Assembly (NCBI RefSeq): GCF_014636095.1
Contig: NZ_BMDV01000003.1
Coordinates: 62,001 to 126,000, forward strand
Source of the DNA: Acinetobacter modestus
Lineage (GTDB): Bacteria; Pseudomonadota; Gammaproteobacteria; Pseudomonadales; Moraxellaceae
DNA: 64,000 bases
Direction: 5' to 3'
Both the position numbers and the translations under genes were made by a program. Below are positions 1-8,192 of this stretch, piece by piece. The notes beneath the pieces are model-generated. The model was not told the DNA's origin, did not search any database, and saw only the letters and a list, made by a program, of their open reading frames with translations. The first letter of the stretch is position 1, and every line of letters begins with the position of its first letter.

Positions 1-105
1 TTAATATTGATCGCTTTTGTTATCATTTGTCTGCTCGCTCAAAGCTATGATGCTTATATGGGAATGACGAATTCAATAGATCATATGAATTTATTGGGTG
101 ATTGA
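1..105 (+). CDS. C-terminal end of a membrane protein (partial)
   Basis: An open frame enters from the left edge and ends at the TGA at 103-105, giving 34 residues. The first dozen are strongly hydrophobic (LILIAFVIICLL) and look like a final membrane helix, followed by a short polar tail. The start and most of the protein lie outside the window, so no function can be assigned. It could be a chance frame, but the helix-plus-tail pattern and the absence of any competing frame favour a real gene. Confidence 0.4.
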   Translation, partial: LILIAFVIICLLAQSYDAYMGMTNSIDHMNLLGD

Positions 106-129
106 CAGCATTCATTTAAGTTAAAGCTT

Positions 130-168
130 AGATTTAATCTATTTGATAAATGGATCTAAGATTTAATC
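130..168. repeat. 10-bp direct repeat in the gap before the LysR gene
   Basis: AGATTTAATC occurs at 130-139 and again at 159-168. The surrounding gap (106-341) is AT-rich and shows no gene, tRNA or convincing promoter. The repeat may be chance in such composition. Confidence 0.25.
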
Positions 169-341
169 ATGTACGCTTTTTCTTACAGTGATTAAGGTGA
201 ATATCCCATTTGCAGCTTTAATTGAATTGTCTAATATGAACACATGAAGAACAGGAAGTTCTAAAACATAAAACAAGAATGATAAGTTTGTGCATCAGGA
301 TGTGAGGTATGACAGGAGTTGTACCTAGTGAAAGGAATATG

Positions 342-372
342 AAAAAAGCTCGACAGGATGTCGGGCTTTTTT
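342..372. terminator. bidirectional rho-independent terminator
   Basis: An A-run, the stem AGCtCGACA/TGTCGgGCT around a short GGA loop and a T-run form a two-way terminator. It closes the LysR gene on the minus strand and could stop readthrough from the left. Confidence 0.8.
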
Positions 373-1264
373 ATTCGATTTGAATTTGTTTTGCCCAAAA
401 CTCAATAAGAAATTGCAGAGATTGGCTGAGCGGTTTGTAGCTTGGCCAAATCGCATGAATCGGCATATCTAACCCATTAGTCGTATCACTAAATGCTAAA
501 CGAGTTAAACTTTGCTGGTTAAAATGCTCTTTCACAACAGAAAGGGGAAAATTTCCCCAACCTAATCCTTGTTCGACCATCTGAATTGCCATCGACAAAT
601 TATCAGTCGTCCAATAGGTTTCAGAAACCAGAATGCGTGGATCGGGTAAAGCATAATGTTTACTCGCGACAATAATTTGCCTTAATTCAGACAGCGTAGT
701 GAGTTCATTGCGCTGTTGTTCTTTCAATTTCTGTGCATTGAGGGGTGAAATGGCTGCTACAAACTTTTCCATCGCTAATAATCGAAAACGTTGGTTGGTA
801 TCAATACTTGAAGAACTATATGCAACATATAAGTCAATTTCATTTTTTTCTAGGCGCTCTTTTAATTCTTGTTGAGGCGCTGAAACCATTTCAATATTGA
901 GTAGTGGATAACGTTGAATCAGTTGTTCAATTCCCGCTAATAAAAATTTTTGGTTAACGTCTGCCGCAACCCCAATCGAAATATCAGTTTCGAGTCCCAT
1001 CGAAAGCTCGCTTAAATGCATTTCAAGTTGGCGCATTTTGGTGACAATCAATCGAGCATGCGGTTCAATTGAAAGAGCGACTTCGGTAGGGGCGAGATGA
1101 TTTTTACTGCGCTCAAATAATTTTAAATTCAATTCAGCTTCGAGGTTCGCTATCGCCATGCTGACAGCTGAGGGCACTCGATTCAAGGCACGTGCTGCTG
1201 CGGAAAAATTACCACGATCAATGATTTCAAGAATCAACTCTAACTGATCACTGCTGAGCTTCAT
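371..1264 (-). CDS. LysR-family transcriptional regulator (AceR-like by position)
   Basis: This 297-residue protein has the usual LysR size and layout. An N-terminal winged helix-turn-helix covers about residues 4-60, with the typical stretch of A-A-R-A-L-N followed by P-S-A-V-S. A periplasmic-binding-protein-like effector domain runs from about residue 90 to the end. It starts with ATG at 1264, preceded on the minus strand by an AAGGAA ribosome site at 1271-1276. It is divergent from a PACE exporter 94 bp away. In Acinetobacter baumannii the chlorhexidine pump AceI is activated by the divergent LysR protein AceR, so this is inferred to be the equivalent pair. The effector is unknown, and Acinetobacter genomes carry many LysR paralogues. 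Confidence 0.85.
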   Translation of the reverse strand: MKLSSDQLELILEIIDRGNFSAAARALNRVPSAVSMAIANLEAELNLKLFERSKNHLAPTEVALSIEPHARLIVTKMRQLEMHLSELSMGLETDISIGVAADVNQKFLLAGIEQLIQRYPLLNIEMVSAPQQELKERLEKNEIDLYVAYSSSSIDTNQRFRLLAMEKFVAAISPLNAQKLKEQQRNELTTLSELRQIIVASKHYALPDPRILVSETYWTTDNLSMAIQMVEQGLGWGNFPLSVVKEHFNQQSLTRLAFSDTTNGLDMPIHAIWPSYKPLSQSLQFLIEFWAKQIQIE

Positions 1265-1280
1265 GACAATTTCCTTGTCA
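1264..1280. promoter_or_regulatory. palindrome over the LysR gene start (candidate operator)
   Basis: TGACAA-TTTCC-TTGTCA is a perfect 6+6 inverted repeat. It covers the ribosome binding site and first base of the LysR gene and lies about 80 bp from the PACE gene start. Position and symmetry suit autoregulation and divergent activation, but a LysR T-N11-A core was not clearly identified. Confidence 0.45.
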
Positions 1281-1358
1281 GTAAATCTGATGACGATTGA
1301 CTTTTTTTATCAAATTGAAAGCGTAAAATCCACTCATTATTGATTTTAAGGTGTGGTC

Positions 1359-1799
1359 ATGCAAGGAACCAAGAGAAGAGTCACCTACGTATTTTTCTAT
1401 GAAGTTTTTAGCTTTTTCATCTGCGCGATGGTGCTGGCTGTACTTTCGGATACAAGCATAAGTCATACAGGACCTTTGTCGATCTTGATTGCTGTGATCG
1501 CAGTGACGATCAATTACTTTTATAACCATGTATTTGAGATGTGGGAAAAAAAGCAGATCTCCAAAAAACGCACAGTAATGAGACGGGTAGTACATGCCAT
1601 CGGCTTTCAGATTGTTTTAGTGATGATTTTGATTCCACTGATTGCATGGTGGATGCAGATCAGTTTAATAAAAGCATTTTTGTTAGATTTCAGCCTGATG
1701 GTTCTGATACCTTGTTATACCTTTGTTTATAATTATGTTTTCGACCATATTTTTGGTTTACCCAGTCATTTGGTGGAGTCGAAAACTGTATCTGTTTAA
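1359..1799 (+). CDS. PACE-family multidrug efflux protein (AceI-like)
   Basis: The 146-residue protein consists of two tandem bacterial transmembrane pair domains, four helices in all, which defines the proteobacterial antimicrobial compound efflux family. The helix-1 glutamate essential in AceI is present in the segment FFYEVF, and the second repeat carries the family-typical VVHAIGF and a Y-N-Y-V-F-D-H-I ending. Known members export chlorhexidine, acriflavine or short-chain diamines with proton coupling. I place the start at ATG 1359, because AAGG at 1348-1351 is well spaced for it; a GTG six bases earlier is also open. The divergent LysR gene is its likely regulator. Whether it is AceI itself or another PACE paralogue cannot be settled here. 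Confidence 0.85.
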   Translation: MQGTKRRVTYVFFYEVFSFFICAMVLAVLSDTSISHTGPLSILIAVIAVTINYFYNHVFEMWEKKQISKKRTVMRRVVHAIGFQIVLVMILIPLIAWWMQISLIKAFLLDFSLMVLIPCYTFVYNYVFDHIFGLPSHLVESKTVSV

Positions 1800-1868
1800 G
1801 TCATTCCTTCATTTGAAATGTATTTTTATCTATGTGTTATTTATCTCAAAATCACAGAATTATTTGAG

Positions 1869-1897
1869 AAAAGAGCGTATTTATATACGCTCTTTTT
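1869..1897. terminator. bidirectional terminator after the PACE gene
   Basis: AAAAGAGCGTAT and ATACGCTCTTTTT pair around a TTAT loop. It separates the PACE gene from the convergent DUF2147 gene. Confidence 0.85.
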
Positions 1898-1937
1898 GAT
1901 GGATTTTTAATCTAATTTTGAAAGGGAGATTTCTAAT

Positions 1938-2402
1938 TTAGAGACGAATCCACGTCATATTTCTAAACGTATTATTATTCGGGTTTTTAGCATTTATCGT
2001 GAGCATTTTACCTGTTTTGCTTAAACGCGCATTCAAACTATATTTATATCCATCATAAGGATTTATCCATACACCTTGTCCAAATTCTTCATTTATATTC
2101 AGCATTTTAAGATTACTCAGTACTTCCATACCAATAACCGGCTGATTTTTTAAAGCACCAGTACAAGGGGTGCATAGTGTAGGAATCGCCTCTTTACCTT
2201 GAGGGTACATTTTCACAATGACAGCACTGTATTGTTCAGTTTTAGAATTACGTCTGATCACAATATCAGATAGATAAGAACCACTCCGTTCGTCTACCAC
2301 TTTCCAAGTGCCGATCAATGGATCAGTGGGCATTGCGATCGCTGAAAATGAACTACTTAAGCCTAGGAGAAAGGCGAAACTACGAAAGAAATGAGAATTC
2401 AT
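1938..2402 (-). CDS. exported DUF2147 family protein
   Basis: A 154-residue protein with a signal peptide of about 23 residues ending near SAIA. The mature part has the DUF2147 pattern: an opening P-L-I-G-T-W-K-V, a central C-T-P-C-T-G pair of cysteines, an I-G-M-E-V-L segment, and a closing N-M-T-W-I-R-L. DUF2147 proteins are small periplasmic beta-rich proteins of unknown function. A second member lies at 35187-35624 with the same cysteine pair, so the two are paralogues. No good ribosome site precedes the ATG, leaving the exact start slightly uncertain. The gene lies alone between two terminator-like hairpins. Confidence 0.8.
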   Translation of the reverse strand: MNSHFFRSFAFLLGLSSSFSAIAMPTDPLIGTWKVVDERSGSYLSDIVIRRNSKTEQYSAVIVKMYPQGKEAIPTLCTPCTGALKNQPVIGMEVLSNLKMLNINEEFGQGVWINPYDGYKYSLNARLSKTGKMLTINAKNPNNNTFRNMTWIRL

Positions 2403-2498
2403 AAAATATATTACGTCTAAAGAGGAATGTGTGAGCAGTGAAATTAATCAAAATATTATTATATTATTATTGTAATTAAATTGTAATATCAAATATTT

Positions 2499-2519
2499 AG
2501 GGAGCAATTTTAGCTCCCT
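2499..2519. terminator. hairpin after phoR
   Basis: AGGGAGC and GCTCCCT pair around a seven-base loop, starting six bases beyond the phoR stop. The minus-strand tail is A/T-rich but lacks a clean T-run, so this is a weak terminator candidate. Confidence 0.5.
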
Positions 2520-2524
2520 CTATT

Positions 2525-3883
2525 TTAACCTATACGATACAAACGTTCTTTGGGAAAGACAGCGGTAAAGGTTGAGCCTTCGTTTTCTTTGGAGCTAATT
2601 TCTAAATGGGCACCATGTTGCATTAACACATGTTTGACAATTGCTAAGCCTAAACCGGTTCCCCCTGTCTGACGGCTACGTGCGCTGTCAACACGATAAA
2701 AACGCTCAGTTAAACGGGGTAGATGTTTTGGATTAATGCCAATCCCATTGTCTTGTACGGTAAAGTAAGCGTGATCACCATCTTCATGCCAGCCAATCGT
2801 AATAATGCCGCCTTTCGGCGTGTATTTAATTGCATTGGTGATTAAATTACTAAACGCACTGGCAATTTCCATATCAGAGCCGATTAAATCACAATGACTG
2901 TCGATATCTAAATTTAAAGTATGACCATAATCGAGATTATAAGCACGCGCATCATCAAATAATTGATTCATCAAATTTGCCATGTCAATAATTTGATTTT
3001 TTGCGACTTTTTTATTGTTTTCTAAATTGGATAAAAGCAATAAATCATTCACCAATGCATTCATACGTTTGGTTTGTGATTGCATTTGAGTGAAAGCGCG
3101 TTTCCAGCGAGGAGTAATGTCATCTTGATCGATAAATGTTTCGATATAACCACTCAATACGGTGAGCGGTGTACGTAATTCATGAGAAATGTTGTCCACG
3201 AAGTCTTTACGCATTTGTTCAAGATTATGTACGCGAGTGGTGTCATATGCCACCAATAAGCGGCTTTCGCCACCAAAACGAGTCAACTTCACTTGCACAT
3301 ATCGGTCTTCGTCCATTTGAGCCTGTAAACGGATACCATCAGGTGCTTGATCGATATGATTAAAATATTCAATAAAGCTGGGTTGACGCAAAATAGCCAG
3401 TAAATTACGTCCGCGATCCAAAGGATTGATGCCCAATAACTTCTCGGCAGCAGGATTCCACCATTCAATCTGATGTTGGTCATCAATCAAAACGACAGCT
3501 TCAGCCAATGCAACCAGAGATGATTGTGCACGATCAATCAAACCTACCATTTCGGCTTGAACGATACGTTCTTGTCGCTGCGCTCGATAGACATTAAATA
3601 ATAATGCACCCCAAATACCGCTTAGATTTGGGGGAACATCATAGGGACGATTTGAGATCCACTCATTGACTAAATACAGTGAGCGGAGTTGGAGTATAAA
3701 AAAAACGACAAACGCGACAAAAATACAGCTCCAAAAGTATCCAACCCCAAATCCAATTAAGCTCGCAATCAATAAGAAAAAAAGTAGCAGTCTTAGATCT
3801 TGTTTTGCAAACGTCCATAAATTGCTGTGACGGAAACGTTGATGTTCACGTGCCAATTCAGGGACGGGATAAGGTTCATACAT
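2525..3883 (-). CDS. phoR: phosphate regulon sensor histidine kinase PhoR
   Basis: This 452-residue kinase has two membrane helices at about residues 31-47 and 50-68, a PAS domain at about 118-215, a HisKA domain with phospho-acceptor His234 in the segment NISHELRTPL, and a HATPase domain with N, G1 and G2 boxes near the C-terminus. The short periplasmic part and double N-terminal helix are typical of PhoR, which senses phosphate sufficiency through PstSCAB-PhoU and phosphorylates PhoB. The gene follows phoB with an eight-base gap, so the two form one operon. A weak GCAGG lies upstream of the ATG within the end of phoB. No pst or phoU genes are in the window. Confidence 0.92.
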   Translation of the reverse strand: MYEPYPVPELAREHQRFRHSNLWTFAKQDLRLLLFFLLIASLIGFGVGYFWSCIFVAFVVFFILQLRSLYLVNEWISNRPYDVPPNLSGIWGALLFNVYRAQRQERIVQAEMVGLIDRAQSSLVALAEAVVLIDDQHQIEWWNPAAEKLLGINPLDRGRNLLAILRQPSFIEYFNHIDQAPDGIRLQAQMDEDRYVQVKLTRFGGESRLLVAYDTTRVHNLEQMRKDFVDNISHELRTPLTVLSGYIETFIDQDDITPRWKRAFTQMQSQTKRMNALVNDLLLLSNLENNKKVAKNQIIDMANLMNQLFDDARAYNLDYGHTLNLDIDSHCDLIGSDMEIASAFSNLITNAIKYTPKGGIITIGWHEDGDHAYFTVQDNGIGINPKHLPRLTERFYRVDSARSRQTGGTGLGLAIVKHVLMQHGAHLEISSKENEGSTFTAVFPKERLYRIG

Positions 3884-3891
3884 AAAGGATT

Positions 3892-4602
3892 TTAACCTGC
3901 TGCTAAATCAGCTCGTGTAGAAAAACGATAGCCTGTGCCACGTACTGTTTGTACGAAACGATCTACGCCGAAAGGTTCTAAGACTTTGCGTAAACGTCGG
4001 ATATGTACATCAATGGTACGATCTTCGATATAAACATTACCGCCCCAAACTTGATCCAGTAATTGTGCACGTGTATATGCACGTTCAGGATGTGTCATAA
4101 AGAAAGCCAATAAACGATATTCGGTTGGACCCATATCGAGAATACTGTTCCCAAAGCTCACACGCTGGCTAACTGGATCGAGCATTAAGCCATTAGCATC
4201 AATGACTTTTTCGCCACTGAGTGCATTTGCACGACGCAATACAGCTTTGATACGAGAAACCAATTCACGTGTAGAGAATGGTTTGGTCATGTAATCATCT
4301 GCACCAGCATCTAGCCCTTGCACTTTATGGTCTTCTTCACCACGTGCTGTCAGCATGATGACAGGAATTTCCGCTAAGTTTTCATCACGTTTGAGACGAC
4401 GGCATAGATCTACACCACTGACACCACCTGGTAGCATCCAATCCAGCAAAATAAGAGCAGGACGCTGATCGACGATAATCTGATGCGCTTGTTTGGCATC
4501 CTCAGCTTGTAAACATTGGAAGCCTGCCATATCTAAAGAGGTATGGATCATTTCGCGGATCGGTAGCTCATCATCGACAATTAAAATATAGTCATCTTTC
4601 AC
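3892..4602 (-). CDS. phoB: phosphate regulon response regulator PhoB
   Basis: The 236-residue protein pairs a receiver domain (acid pocket D10/D11, phosphorylation site Asp54 in [10 protein letters not shown], conserved lysine in TKPFS) with an OmpR-type winged-helix domain ending in the typical R-G-T-G-Y-R-F. DWMLPG is characteristic of PhoB. It activates phosphate-starvation genes by binding Pho boxes. Translation starts with GTG at 4602, about ten bases after AAGGG. The upstream gap contains three Pho-box-like direct repeats, consistent with autoregulation. Confidence 0.95.
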   Translation of the reverse strand: MKDDYILIVDDELPIREMIHTSLDMAGFQCLQAEDAKQAHQIIVDQRPALILLDWMLPGGVSGVDLCRRLKRDENLAEIPVIMLTARGEEDHKVQGLDAGADDYMTKPFSTRELVSRIKAVLRRANALSGEKVIDANGLMLDPVSQRVSFGNSILDMGPTEYRLLAFFMTHPERAYTRAQLLDQVWGGNVYIEDRTIDVHIRRLRKVLEPFGVDRFVQTVRGTGYRFSTRADLAAG

Positions 4603-4647
4603 TGCGCAATACCCTTAAAATCTGTAACGGTGAACCGTTTTGTTGTT

Positions 4648-4776
4648 ATGACAGGCTTATTACAAAGATTAATTATGACAATATCATTGCAAAAGAGTTA
4701 ATAAAGTCGAATTTAGCAATAAATTGTGACAATTCTAGGGCAGAGTAGTGACCAAATGATGACAAGTTGTTTGCAA
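4648..4776 (-). promoter_or_regulatory. Pho-box-like repeats upstream of phoB
   Basis: Read on the minus strand, three 7-4-7 direct repeats match the PhoB box pattern (CTGTCAT, four bases, CTGTCAT): TTGCAAA-N4-TTGTCAT at 4776-4759, TTGCAAT-N4-TTGTCAT at 4692-4675, and TTGTAAT-N4-CTGTCAT at 4665-4648. Ten bases past the middle box lies TGTAAT (4664-4659), the expected spacing for a -10 element at a PhoB-activated promoter. The third box then overlaps that -10, so it could tune or compete with transcription. Confidence 0.6.
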
Positions 4777-4852
4777 ATAAAACAAATGAATTCATTTGGT
4801 TAATACCATTGAAACCTTTTTATTGTGTTCGTCACAAAACTGTAAAAGGATT

Positions 4853-5530
4853 TTAATTTTTTTGTGAGGTGGTTTCAATAAATGATAAAAACACAGCACA
4901 ACAAGCAGATAACACATCTTCTAAGGGCTGTTTAAAACCTTCGGAAACCCAACGAATAATAATATGCGTCACATAACCATTTAAACCTGTTGCCATTAAT
5001 GAAACTTCTTCACCACTTTGAGGTGCATTCGGCATGGTAATCATCACGAAAGCTTGGATAATTCGGTCGAATTGAGTCAAGGTTTCTTGAATCGTCGCCT
5101 GATTATGTAAATCTTGCACCAACATGGCATCGATATAAATAATTCGTGCCATACGAGGGTCATCTTTAATCGCACTCAACAATGCGGATAAACCTGCCGT
5201 GACCATATTCTTAGGTTCAGGTGCAGCCATGAGCACGGCTTGGGTTAAACAATTTTGCATTTTGCCAATCATTTTTAAGAATACCGTTTGGAAAAGTTCC
5301 TCACTTTTCTTAAATGATTCATAAAAATAACGCTCAGTCAGCTTCGCCTCATTACAGACATCTTTGACAGTGACCGAAAAAAAACCCTGTGTACCATAGG
5401 TTGCAATGCCTGCTTCAATCAACTTTTCGCGGCGAGCTTCTTTACGTTCAGTTAAAGAGAGACCTTTAAACTGACGCTCTTTCGCTTCGGTATTATTTTT
5501 CTTGCGTGTCGCTAGATCTTCAGTTGCCAT
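4853..5530 (-). CDS. TetR/AcrR-family transcriptional regulator
   Basis: A 225-residue protein with a lysine-rich N-terminal extension of about 30 residues, then a TetR helix-turn-helix at about 33-80 containing T-V-K-D-V-C-N-E-A-K-L-T-E-R-Y-F-Y. The helical ligand-binding part follows. It is divergent from a short-chain dehydrogenase gene across a 305-bp gap holding a perfect palindrome over that gene's likely promoter. It therefore most likely represses the dehydrogenase and perhaps itself. The ligand is unknown; lipophilic molecules are common for this family. Confidence 0.85.
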   Translation of the reverse strand: MATEDLATRKKNNTEAKERQFKGLSLTERKEARREKLIEAGIATYGTQGFFSVTVKDVCNEAKLTERYFYESFKKSEELFQTVFLKMIGKMQNCLTQAVLMAAPEPKNMVTAGLSALLSAIKDDPRMARIIYIDAMLVQDLHNQATIQETLTQFDRIIQAFVMITMPNAPQSGEEVSLMATGLNGYVTHIIIRWVSEGFKQPLEDVLSACCAVFLSFIETTSQKN

Positions 5531-5737
5531 GGAAAAACCGTTCCCTAAAAAGTCTTTAAATCGTATGTCTAAGATTTATTTGCATTTTAAACAGGTCTTG
5601 CGAATTTAGAATAACTAAATTTCGTAAAACTTATTTCATCGTGTCTAAACATCTTACGTCATGAAATGTAAATAGACCTAATATGACAAGCAATATGTTG
5701 GTTATTGCCATTTGTCTTAAAGCTGTAGTGTACTATA

Positions 5738-5766
5738 TTGACAACCCGTATTGTCAAAATTATATT
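5738..5766 (+). promoter_or_regulatory. sigma70 promoter with overlapping operator for the dehydrogenase gene
   Basis: TTGACA at 5738-5743 and TATATT at 5761-5766 are separated by 17 bp. A perfect inverted repeat, TTGACAA-CCCGTA-TTGTCAA, spans 5738-5757, covering the -35 box and half the spacer. A bound TetR dimer there would block RNA polymerase. Outer half-sites ATTTGTCTT (5710-5718) and AAGACAAAT (5793-5801) form a further inverted pair. The rest of the gap (5531-5709) shows no gene. Confidence 0.7.
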
Positions 5767-5835
5767 GGTTATAGCTTAAACTGCACATGATCAAGACAAA
5801 TGTGTGCATATCATTCGCAATACAAAGGATAGGCA

Positions 5836-6663
5836 ATGAAAAATTTTAAAAATAAAGTCGCAGCGATCACAGGTGCAGGTTCTGGGATTGGACAACAATT
5901 GGCAATTTTATTGGCTAAACAAGGTTGCCATTTGTCATTGAGTGATATCAATGAGAAAGGATTAGCGCAAACTGTTGAGTTGGTAAAACAAAATCCAATC
6001 ACAGTAACGACCAAAGTTCTTGATGTTTCAAACCGTGAAGCGGTGAAGCAATGGGCGCAAGAAACTGTTCAAGATCATGGCTCAGTGAATATGATTTTCA
6101 ATAACGCAGGTGTGGCACTTGGCTCAACTGTTGAAGGCGCAAGTTATGAAGATTTGGAGTGGATCGTAGGCATTAACTTCTGGGGTGTGGTTTACGGCAC
6201 CAAAGAATTCTTACCATTCATTAAGCAAACCAAAGATGGTCATATCATCAATATCTCAAGTATTTTTGGTTTAACTTCGCAACCAACACAATCTGCATAC
6301 AATGCAACAAAATTTGCAGTACGTGGTTTTACTGAATCATTACGTCAAGAACTTGATATTGAAAAGAGTGGCGTAAGTTCTCTTTGCGTACACCCAGGTG
6401 GTATCCGTACCAATATCGCAAAAGCTGCCAAAATGAATGACAGCTTAAAGAGCTTGGGCATGGATCCAAATAAATCGATTAAGCAGTTTGATAAATTCTT
6501 GCGTACACCACCAGAAGAAGCTGCACGTCAAATCTTAAATGCGGTGTTGAAAGATAAACGCCGTTTGTTAATTGGAACAGATGCTCGTATTGTGGATTCT
6601 TTCCAACGTCTATTCCCGACGGGTTATCAACGTATTGCTGCACTTGCAACGAAAATGATGTAA
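5836..6663 (+). CDS. short-chain dehydrogenase/reductase
   Basis: The 275-residue protein is a classical SDR. It has the cofactor motif T-G-A-G-S-G-I-G at residues 12-19, an Asp at the end of strand 2 (Asp37) suggesting NAD(H) preference, the N-N-A-G motif at 89-92, and a catalytic Ser142, Tyr155, Lys159 set. AAAGGA precedes the ATG. The substrate cannot be told from sequence. The divergent TetR gene and strong operator-controlled promoter suggest induction by a specific, probably lipophilic, compound. Confidence 0.88.
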   Translation: MKNFKNKVAAITGAGSGIGQQLAILLAKQGCHLSLSDINEKGLAQTVELVKQNPITVTTKVLDVSNREAVKQWAQETVQDHGSVNMIFNNAGVALGSTVEGASYEDLEWIVGINFWGVVYGTKEFLPFIKQTKDGHIINISSIFGLTSQPTQSAYNATKFAVRGFTESLRQELDIEKSGVSSLCVHPGGIRTNIAKAAKMNDSLKSLGMDPNKSIKQFDKFLRTPPEEAARQILNAVLKDKRRLLIGTDARIVDSFQRLFPTGYQRIAALATKMM

Positions 6664-6674
6664 GTTGCAAGCAT

Positions 6675-6706
6675 AAAAAAGCCATTCTCTGTGAATGGCT
6701 TTTTTA
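6675..6706. terminator. bidirectional terminator
   Basis: AAAAAAGCCATTC and GAATGGCTTTTTT pair around a short loop between the convergent dehydrogenase and MATE genes. Confidence 0.9.
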
Positions 6707-6725
6707 TTTGAGGATCAAAGAAGTT

Positions 6726-8093
6726 TTAAATAAGGACTTTGATCTTAGTTTTCTTCCAAAAGAACTGATAATAAGAGGCTTGTAATACGCATAAGCACAC
6801 AAAAGAAAGTGCATAAGCAGTCCAAATGCCCGTTAAGCCCCATAAGGAACTAAACCAATACGCACAAGGAACTTCAATTAAAATAATAGTGAGAATATTA
6901 ATCATCATTGGAACATTGACGGTTCCACTAGCCCGCATTATTGAAGCAAAAATAGCACTCGCACCAAAGAATAAAATTGACCATAACACAATAAATAAGA
7001 GCTGCTGCCCAAGTTCAATGACGCTATGATCGGTAATAAATAGAGCCATTAAATATTTGGAAAATAAGTAAGCCAAAGTGATCAAACTGCCAGTAAATAT
7101 GACATTCATTCCTAAAGCCGTTCGTGTGACTTTGGCTAATAATTCGGGTTTGCCTGCACCAATCGCTTGAGCGGCAAAAATAGAAGCCGCAATTGAAATA
7201 GAGAGGGCTGGAAATTGAATATAATTGAGGACTTGGTTCACTGCACCATATGCTGCGGTCGCATGTGCACCATAATGATTAACCAAACCAATAATGACTA
7301 AGCCTGCCAATGAAGTTGTCACCATTTGGATGCCTGTTGGGATACCAAGTTTTAGGATCAGTTTACTTAACGTTGCATCATGGCGAATGCTTTGCAAAAG
7401 TCGCGCATCTATTTTCAGAGGGTGATTCTTATAATTGAGGTAGAAGCTTAGAAAGATCAGTACAGCAGCATATCCCATGATTGTTGCAACAGCAGGCGCG
7501 ACAATGCCTAGAGCAGGGAATCCAAAATAGCCTTTGAGCAAAACAGGCGTTACTGCCAGACCAATCAGGCTGGTTAGGCTCAATGCAATCAGAGGGGTAA
7601 CACTATCACCGACACCGCGTAAAATCGAAGTATAAATAATGTAGACAAACAATAATGGACTACCCACTAGCATCCAGCGAACATAAGGTAAAGAAAGATG
7701 CATGACTTTAGGATCTGTACCTAATAATTGCAAAATATGCTCGGCAAAGCTCCAACCTAAAACAGCAATAATACTGCCCCCAATCAAAGTCATAAATAGA
7801 GTTGAGCCAATCACACTTCTGACTTTTTCAAGATTTTGCGCACCCCATGCCTGTCCAATCAGTACAGTCGTTCCTGCGGAAATCCCGATTACAAATGCCA
7901 ATAAAAAGAAAAGAATTGGGAAGAATACAGAAACCGCAGCAATCGCATCAACTCCCATCATTTGACCTACAAAGATGGTATTAATCGTTCCCGACAAGTT
8001 CTGTAAAATGTTGGTAGCAATCAACGGAACAAGAAAAACAAAAAAAGTTTTCCATAGATTGGGTTGCATGACCAAAGGTTGGCGTGGTGTCAT
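6726..8093 (-). CDS. MATE-family multidrug/cation antiporter
   Basis: A 455-residue, very hydrophobic protein with about twelve predicted helices in two homologous halves, as in MATE exporters. The first half contains Q-N-L-S-G-T-I-N-T-I-F-V-G, the family signature region, and the second half begins near L-K-L-G-I-P-T-G-I-Q. MATE proteins expel cationic drugs or metabolites using Na+ or H+ gradients. AAGGAA lies close before the ATG. The gene is monocistronic, ending at the shared terminator. The substrate is unknown. Confidence 0.88.
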   Translation of the reverse strand: MTPRQPLVMQPNLWKTFFVFLVPLIATNILQNLSGTINTIFVGQMMGVDAIAAVSVFFPILFFLLAFVIGISAGTTVLIGQAWGAQNLEKVRSVIGSTLFMTLIGGSIIAVLGWSFAEHILQLLGTDPKVMHLSLPYVRWMLVGSPLLFVYIIYTSILRGVGDSVTPLIALSLTSLIGLAVTPVLLKGYFGFPALGIVAPAVATIMGYAAVLIFLSFYLNYKNHPLKIDARLLQSIRHDATLSKLILKLGIPTGIQMVTTSLAGLVIIGLVNHYGAHATAAYGAVNQVLNYIQFPALSISIAASIFAAQAIGAGKPELLAKVTRTALGMNVIFTGSLITLAYLFSKYLMALFITDHSVIELGQQLLFIVLWSILFFGASAIFASIMRASGTVNVPMMINILTIILIEVPCAYWFSSLWGLTGIWTAYALSFVCLCVLQASYYQFFWKKTKIKVLI

Positions 8094-8192
8094 TCAGTTT
8101 CCTTCACGCTTCATCCTGAAACGGCTATATTTTTTCCAACATAACATTATCGTTACTGTTGGAGGCATGATTGTTCAGTTTATTTTTGTAGA

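Noticed and set aside
2470-2487. TTGTAAT-TAAA-TTGTAAT, a Pho-box-like 7-4-7 repeat after phoR
   Set aside because: It matches only five of seven positions per half, lies in very AT-rich DNA, and points into phoR antisense rather than towards the DUF2147 gene.
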